From Gammaproteobacteria bacterium (lineage in GTDB: Bacteria; Pseudomonadota; Gammaproteobacteria; DSM-26407): a DNA stretch of 8,204 nucleotides. Numbering within the stretch: the first letter of the stretch is position 1; every line of letters begins with the position of its first letter. Positions 5,087-8,204 of this stretch are shown here, in pieces. Below the pieces are notes generated by a model, which had not been told where the DNA came from, did no database searches, and saw only the letters and a list, made by a program, of their open reading frames with translations. The translations under genes were made by a program, and so were the position numbers. Where the stretch lies: positions 1 to 8,204 of the forward strand of contig JAQVKR010000098.1 in NCBI GenBank assembly GCA_028694565.1, written 5' to 3'.

Positions 5087-5091
5087 CTCTG

Positions 5092-5128
5092 AAAGGCCCG
5101 GTCGCCAGGCGTGACGACCGGGCCTTTT
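5092..5128 (+). terminator. Rho-independent terminator after tRNA-Gln
   Basis: AAAGGCCCGGTCG (5092-5104) pairs perfectly with CGACCGGGCCTTT (5115-5127), a 13-bp stem with a 10-base loop, running into TTTTCATTT. It starts 6 bases after the tRNA CCA. Confidence 0.93.
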
Positions 5129-5223
5129 CATTTCAGCCGGTCCGATCGGGACGAGTCCGGCGCGGCCCCGATGCCGAGGGCCGGTCTCCAGCTCCATCGG
5201 GCATGGCGCCGGGGCGGATATTT

Positions 5224-5241
5224 ATTGTTGCGACAATTTGT
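5224..5241. promoter_or_regulatory. ACAATTTGT box upstream of porin 1
   Basis: ATTGT (5224-5228) and ACAAT (5233-5237) are inverted copies and overlap ACAATTTGT (5233-5241), itself a 4-1-4 palindrome. The same ACAATTTGT occurs before porin 2 (6507-6515) and as CCAATCTGT before porin 3 (7670-7678). A shared porin regulator site is a reasonable inference. The rest of 5129-5367 is non-coding; it also holds a CCCGATG/CATCGGG repeat (5167-5173, 5195-5201). Confidence 0.4.
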
Positions 5242-5282
5242 GACACGTTCCGCACTTTAGTTGCAAAAAAGCCTCTGACGTG

Positions 5283-5312
5283 TTGATGAAACAACGAATC
5301 GTGCGTTAACAT
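5283..5312 (+). promoter_or_regulatory. Tentative promoter of porin 1
   Basis: TTGATG (5283-5288) and TAACAT (5307-5312) with an 18-base spacer are the best sigma70-like pair before porin 1 (4 of 6 each). The leader would carry a small hairpin, GGGTGC/GCACCC (5323-5328, 5333-5338). This upstream region is not like those of porins 2 and 3, and another start is possible. Confidence 0.3.
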
Positions 5313-5367
5313 CTCGGCCATGGGGTGCCTGGGCACCCGGTTCCTGACTCGCATGGAGAGCCATATC

Positions 5368-6351
5368 ATGAAGAAGCTGCTTACCCTGGCCGTCGCCGCC
5401 GCCTTCGCCGCGCCGCTGGCCGCTTCCGCCGAGCCGACCGTCTATGGCCGGGTGAACGTCAACATGGTCCACGAGGATTTCGATGACGGCTCCTCCGACG
5501 CCTGGGATGTGCAGAACAACACCTCCCGCGTGGGCGTGAAGGGCTCCGAGGATCTGGGCAACGGCCTGGCCGCGGTGTACCAGTTCGAGTTCGGCGTCGA
5601 CGCCTCCGACACCGGCGGCCTGAGCGGCCGTCTGGCCTACGCCGGCATCACCGGCGGCTTCGGCACCTTCGCCATGGGCCGGCAGTGGACGCCCTACTAC
5701 GGCTCCGTGGACAAGTCCGACATCTTCCAGACCAACGGCATGAACGACGAGTACCTCGGCCTGACCCGGGTGGGCAACGCCGTGGCCTACGTGACGCCGA
5801 ACTTCAACGGCCTGTCGGGCAAGCTGGCGCTGGTGATCGACAACGGCGGCGCCGAGGATGTGGGCGACGATTTCGCCGACTGGTGGAACCTGTCGGTGGA
5901 CTACGACAACGGCCCGCTGAGCGTCGGCTTCTCCTACCTGACCGCCCAGGGCAGTGGTGCGGCCGACATCGTCGACGGCTCCCTGTGGGGTCTCGCCGCG
6001 AAGTACAACTTCGGCACGTTCGCCCTCATCGGCCAGTATGAGACCCTCAGCGACGTGGACGGGATCGATGCCGACGCCTACGCCATCGCCGGTGAGCTCT
6101 ACCTCGGCAACAACACCCTGCGCGCCAAGTACGGCAAGCAGGACTTCGATATCTATGGCGGCGACTACGATCCCTCCAACTGGGTCATCGAGGCCGAGCA
6201 CAACTTCAGCAAGCGCACCCGGGTGTTCGTCTCCTACGAGGATTCCGAGGGCAGCTACGGGCTGACCAGCCTCGGCAAGTACCTGGATGGCGACTACAGT
6301 TCCGCGACGGAGCACCAGCGCTTCGGCGTCGGTATCCGCCACGACTTCTGA
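5368..6351 (+). CDS. Outer-membrane porin, copy 1 (Gram-negative general porin family)
   Basis: This 327-residue precursor has a signal peptide at residues 1-21 (MKKLLTLAVAAAF..., cleavage after ASA). The mature chain begins EPTVYGRVNVN, typical of a first porin strand, and ends GVGIRHDF, with the terminal Phe needed for outer-membrane assembly. Family landmarks are SRVGVKGSEDLGNGL, YQFEFG, RLAYAGITGGFGTFAMGRQWTPYY, then the loop-3-like DKSDIFQTNGMNDEYLG, VAYVTPNFNGLSG and HNFSKRTRVFVSYEDSE. It should form a trimeric 16-strand diffusion channel. It is strongly acidic (about 45 Asp/Glu to 18 Lys/Arg in the mature chain), as in halophiles or cation-selective pores. Start ATG 5368 has GGAG (5355-5358) nine bases upstream; an earlier in-frame ATG would spoil the signal peptide. 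It differs from copies 2 and 3 mainly in predicted loops. Confidence 0.95.
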   Translation: MKKLLTLAVAAAFAAPLAASAEPTVYGRVNVNMVHEDFDDGSSDAWDVQNNTSRVGVKGSEDLGNGLAAVYQFEFGVDASDTGGLSGRLAYAGITGGFGTFAMGRQWTPYYGSVDKSDIFQTNGMNDEYLGLTRVGNAVAYVTPNFNGLSGKLALVIDNGGAEDVGDDFADWWNLSVDYDNGPLSVGFSYLTAQGSGAADIVDGSLWGLAAKYNFGTFALIGQYETLSDVDGIDADAYAIAGELYLGNNTLRAKYGKQDFDIYGGDYDPSNWVIEAEHNFSKRTRVFVSYEDSEGSYGLTSLGKYLDGDYSSATEHQRFGVGIRHDF

Positions 6352-6377
6352 TCTCCCCGCGAGGGGCCGATGTGAAG

Positions 6378-6406
6378 ACGGGCGCCCGCGGGCGCCCGTT
6401 TTTTTT
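6378..6406 (+). terminator. Rho-independent terminator of porin 1
   Basis: ACGGGCGCC (6378-6386) pairs with GGCGCCCGT (6391-6399) around CGCG and runs into eight Ts (6399-6406). It lies 27 bases after the stop. The same stem recurs after porin 2, so it was duplicated with the gene. Confidence 0.95.
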
Positions 6407-6506
6407 GTCCTGCCGCGCTCTTTTCTGGTGACCGGCCCGGTTGGGAGGGGGTAGGCCGTGGCCTCCTGGGGAGGCTGCTGCGCAATGAGGCGTTGTTGTA
6501 TATTTG

Positions 6507-6543
6507 ACAATTTGTTGCTTTTTTATTGCGTGTTGCCTATATT
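6507..6543 (+). promoter_or_regulatory. Promoter of porin 2 with overlapping ACAATTTGT box
   Basis: TTGCTT (6515-6520) is followed after 17 bases by TATATT (6538-6543, 5 of 6). ACAATTTGT (6507-6515) abuts the -35 box, where an activator or repressor could act. Nearly the same block lies before porin 3, including the T-tract and ATTGCGTGTTG spacer, supporting function. The expected start near 6550 leaves a leader of about 52 bases. Confidence 0.6.
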
Positions 6544-6584
6544 TCCCATGCGAAACATTCATCTGCCGGATCTGTCTGCCAACC

Positions 6585-6718
6585 TTCAGGAGAGCGCAAC
6601 CATGAAGAAGCTGCTTACCCTGGCCGTCGCCGCCGCCTTCGCCGCGCCGCTGGCCGCCTCCGCCAACCCGACCGTCTACGGCCGCGTGAACGTCAACCTG
6701 GTCCATCAGGACATGGAC
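6585..6718 (+). repeat. 134-bp block shared by porins 2 and 3 (copy at 7755-7888)
   Basis: From TTCAGGAGAG in the 5' UTR through the signal peptide to the ACATGGAC codons, the two copies differ at one base (CAT against CAC) by direct comparison. Porin 1 has a different UTR and several differences in this part of the coding region. Confidence 0.9.
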
Positions 6719-7534
6719 ACTGAGTATGACGGCCGCTCCGAGGATGCCTGGAACGTCGAGAACAACGCCTCCCGCGTGGGCGTGAAGGGCTCCGAGGACC
6801 TGGGCAACGGCTTGTCCGCCATTTACCAGTTCGAGTTCGGCGTCGACGCCTCCGACACTGGTGGCCTGAGCGGCCGCCTGGCCTACGCCGGCATCACCGG
6901 CGGCTTCGGCACCTTCGCCATGGGCCGGCAGTGGACGCCCTACTACGGCTCCGTGGACAAGACCGACATCATGCAGATCGGCACCATGAACGATCACTAT
7001 CTGGGCCTGACCCGGGTGGGCAACGCCGTGGCCTACGTGACGCCGAACTTCAACGGCCTGTCGGGCAAGGTGGCCCTGGTCATCGACAACGGCGGCGCCG
7101 AGGACACCGGCGAGGACTTCGCCGATTGGACCAACGTCTCCGTCGACTACGACAACGGCCCCCTGTCGATTGGTGCTTCCTGGCTGCGCGAGAATAGCGG
7201 TGAGGATGACCTCTGGGGCCTGGCCGGCAAGTACAACTTCGGCATGTTCGCCCTCATCGGCCAGTACGAGAGCGCCGAGGACGATCTGACCTCCTGGGCG
7301 CTGGGCGGCGAGGTCTACCTCGGCAACAACACCCTGCGCGCCGTCTACGGCCACGTGGATGACGACGGCGACGACGGCAGCAACTGGGCCATCGGTGCCG
7401 AGCACAACTTCAGCAAGCGCACCCGGGTGTTCGCCGAGTACGAGGATTCCGAGTACAACAGCCTCACCCACGGGGATCATTCCCACTACGTGGATGGCCA
7501 GCGCTTCGGCGTCGGCATCCGCCACGACTTCTGA
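6602..7534 (+). CDS. Outer-membrane porin, copy 2
   Basis: A 310-residue porin precursor, 17 residues shorter than copy 1. Signal peptide 1-21 matches copy 1 in sequence; the mature chain starts NPTVYGRVNVN and ends GVGIRHDF. The first loop differs in length and sequence (LVHQDMDTEYDGRSEDAW in place of MVHEDFDDGSSDAW). The loop after the TPYY strand is DKTDIMQIGTMNDHYLG. The segment after SIGASW is shorter (LRENSGEDD), and the last loop carries a His-rich LTHGDHSHYVDG. Barrel segments are nearly unchanged. It is acidic like copy 1. ATG 6602 has AGGAGAG (6588-6594) seven bases upstream, a strong RBS. Promoter and terminator are its own. The channel's preference for particular solutes cannot be read from sequence. 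Confidence 0.95.
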   Translation: MKKLLTLAVAAAFAAPLAASANPTVYGRVNVNLVHQDMDTEYDGRSEDAWNVENNASRVGVKGSEDLGNGLSAIYQFEFGVDASDTGGLSGRLAYAGITGGFGTFAMGRQWTPYYGSVDKTDIMQIGTMNDHYLGLTRVGNAVAYVTPNFNGLSGKVALVIDNGGAEDTGEDFADWTNVSVDYDNGPLSIGASWLRENSGEDDLWGLAGKYNFGMFALIGQYESAEDDLTSWALGGEVYLGNNTLRAVYGHVDDDGDDGSNWAIGAEHNFSKRTRVFAEYEDSEYNSLTHGDHSHYVDGQRFGVGIRHDF

Positions 7535-7559
7535 TCTCCCCGCGGAGTTCCGAAGTGAG

Positions 7560-7587
7560 AACGGGCGCCTGCGGGCGCCCGTTTTTT
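7560..7587 (+). terminator. Rho-independent terminator of porin 2
   Basis: AACGGGCGCC (7560-7569) pairs with GGCGCCCGTT (7574-7583) around TGCG and runs through six Ts (7582-7587). It is a near copy of the porin 1 terminator, placed at the same distance from the stop. Confidence 0.94.
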
Positions 7588-7669
7588 ATCGCGCCATCGC
7601 GTTGAAGCGCGCCCGGCTTCTGGGTGGCCAGCGGGGGCGCCCCGGTCGGCCAGTAGTGTTGCGTTTTTG

Positions 7670-7706
7670 CCAATCTGTTGCTTTTTTATTGCGTGTTGTC
7701 TATGTT
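7670..7706 (+). promoter_or_regulatory. Promoter of porin 3, a copy of the porin 2 promoter
   Basis: TTGCTT (7678-7683) is followed after 17 bases by TATGTT (7701-7706, 4 of 6). The -10 is one base worse than porin 2's TATATT, and the upstream box is CCAATCTGT in place of ACAATTTGT. Porin 3 may therefore be expressed more weakly or under altered control. The leader is longer than that of porin 2. Confidence 0.55.
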
Positions 7707-7771
7707 CGCCATACAGAGGCATCCACCTGCCGGAACCGTTTGCCGCCATTGCCATTCAGGAGAGCGCAACC

Positions 7772-8204
7772 ATGAAGAAGCTGCTTACCCTGGCCGTCGC
7801 CGCCGCCTTCGCCGCGCCGCTGGCCGCCTCCGCCAACCCGACCGTCTACGGCCGCGTGAACGTCAACCTGGTCCACCAGGACATGGACTATTACGAGTGG
7901 ATCGACGTCGATGACGCCGAGGCCTGGAATGTCGAGAACAACGCCTCGCGCATCGGCGTGAAGGGCTCCGAGGATCTGGGCAACGGCCTGGCCGCGGTGT
8001 ACCAGTTCGAGTTCGGCGTCGACGCCTCCGACACCGGCGGCCTGAGCGGCCGTCTGGCCTACGCCGGCATCACCGGTGGCTTCGGCACCTTCGCCATGGG
8101 CCGGCAGTGGACGCCCTACTACGGCTCCGTGGACAAGATCGACATCATGCAGGTCGGCAACATGAACGACGCCTACCTCGGCCTGACCCGGGTGGGCAAC
8201 GCCG
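7772..8204 (+). CDS. Outer-membrane porin, copy 3 (3' end outside window)
   Basis: The first 144 codons of a third porin. Signal peptide and mature start (NPTVYGRVNVNLVHQDMD) are as in copy 2. The first loop is the longest of the three (YYEWIDVDDAEAWNVENN). The block from GVKGSEDLGNGLAAVYQFEFG to the TPYYGSVDK strand is as in copy 1. The following loop (DKIDIMQVGNMNDAYLG) is closer to copy 2. ATG 7772 has the same AGGAGAG and GCGCAACC leader as copy 2. The window ends inside the conserved RVGNA segment, so completeness cannot be judged; nothing seen so far disrupts the frame. Confidence 0.94.
   Translation, partial: MKKLLTLAVAAAFAAPLAASANPTVYGRVNVNLVHQDMDYYEWIDVDDAEAWNVENNASRIGVKGSEDLGNGLAAVYQFEFGVDASDTGGLSGRLAYAGITGGFGTFAMGRQWTPYYGSVDKIDIMQVGNMNDAYLGLTRVGNA
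7955..8137 (+). repeat. 183-bp block shared by porins 3 and 1 (copy at 5533-5715)
   Basis: From GGCGTGAAGGGC to GTGGACAAG the two copies differ at one base (GGC against GGT). The equivalent block of porin 2 (6779-6961) differs from porin 1 at nine bases by my count, several of them silent. Confidence 0.9.

Noticed and set aside
4863..5087. Minus-strand frame beginning MAGGLGFEPRLTESESAV
   Set aside because: This is the well-known false protein obtained by translating the complement of a tRNA gene; it overlaps tRNA-Gln.
5257..6510. 417-codon open frame on the minus strand opposite porin 1
   Set aside because: Antisense of a clear porin gene in high-GC DNA; Val/Gly/Ala/His-rich low-complexity translation, no RBS, and it runs through the porin terminator.
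6206..7525. 439-codon open frame on the minus strand opposite porin 2
   Set aside because: It resembles the frame opposite porin 1 only because the porins are paralogues. No start signal, and it spans the terminator and promoter between the genes.
5533..8137. Repeated DNA blocks as a CRISPR or transposon
   Set aside because: The repeats are homologous coding segments in three porins with matching frames, not short direct repeats with spacers; no transposase, terminal inverted repeats or target duplications are visible.

Overview
The window is GC-rich DNA from a Gram-negative bacterium, most likely a gammaproteobacterium. The signs are a Tas-type aldo-keto reductase, an rplM-rpsI pair with gammaproteobacterial protein lengths, a HU protein with a Lys/Ala tail, outer-membrane porins ending in Phe, and CCA encoded in the tRNA gene. 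The porins are very acidic: in porin 1, about 45 Asp/Glu against 18 Lys/Arg by hand count. That would suit a halophile or haloalkaliphile such as an Ectothiorhodospiraceae/Chromatiales relative. The lineage is an inference.

Layout. 1-600: a small multi-TM membrane protein (DUF6524-like, +) whose natural start appears to be lost by a frameshift. 606-776: an unrecognised 34-residue single-TM protein (-) with a near-ideal ribosome binding site and a promoter bracketed by a perfect 9-bp inverted repeat. 901-1950: Tas-like aldo-keto reductase (-). 2092-2710: HU-family nucleoid protein (-) with its own promoter and Rho-independent terminator. 3070-3378: thioredoxin-like [2Fe-2S] ferredoxin (+). 3630-3792: a stand-alone transcription unit with no ORF. 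It has an AT-rich UP-like element, a strong sigma70-type promoter, a 5' hairpin, a pyrimidine-rich CCUCC-bearing segment and a classic terminator; I call it an undescribed small RNA candidate of about 84 nt. 4021-4945: the rplM-rpsI ribosomal protein operon with its promoter and a leader hairpin. 4971-5128: tRNA-Gln(CUG) with promoter and terminator. 5224-8204: a tandem array of three closely related porins, the third cut by the window end.

How it works together. The centre is a growth-related block (ferredoxin, candidate sRNA, rplM-rpsI, tRNA-Gln), where the promoters look like stable-RNA or ribosomal promoters. The porin array is a local paralogue family. Each complete copy has its own terminator, and copies 2 and 3 share a duplicated promoter and 5' UTR. 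Copy 3 is a mosaic: its first 134 bp (with UTR) match copy 2 with one difference, and the next conserved 183 bp match copy 1 with one difference. The copies differ mainly in predicted surface loops. This points to duplication plus gene conversion keeping the barrel uniform while the loops diversify.

The strongest candidates for something undescribed are the small RNA at 3710-3792, the 34-residue protein with its bracketed promoter, and the mosaic porin array with a shared ACAATTTGT-like upstream box.
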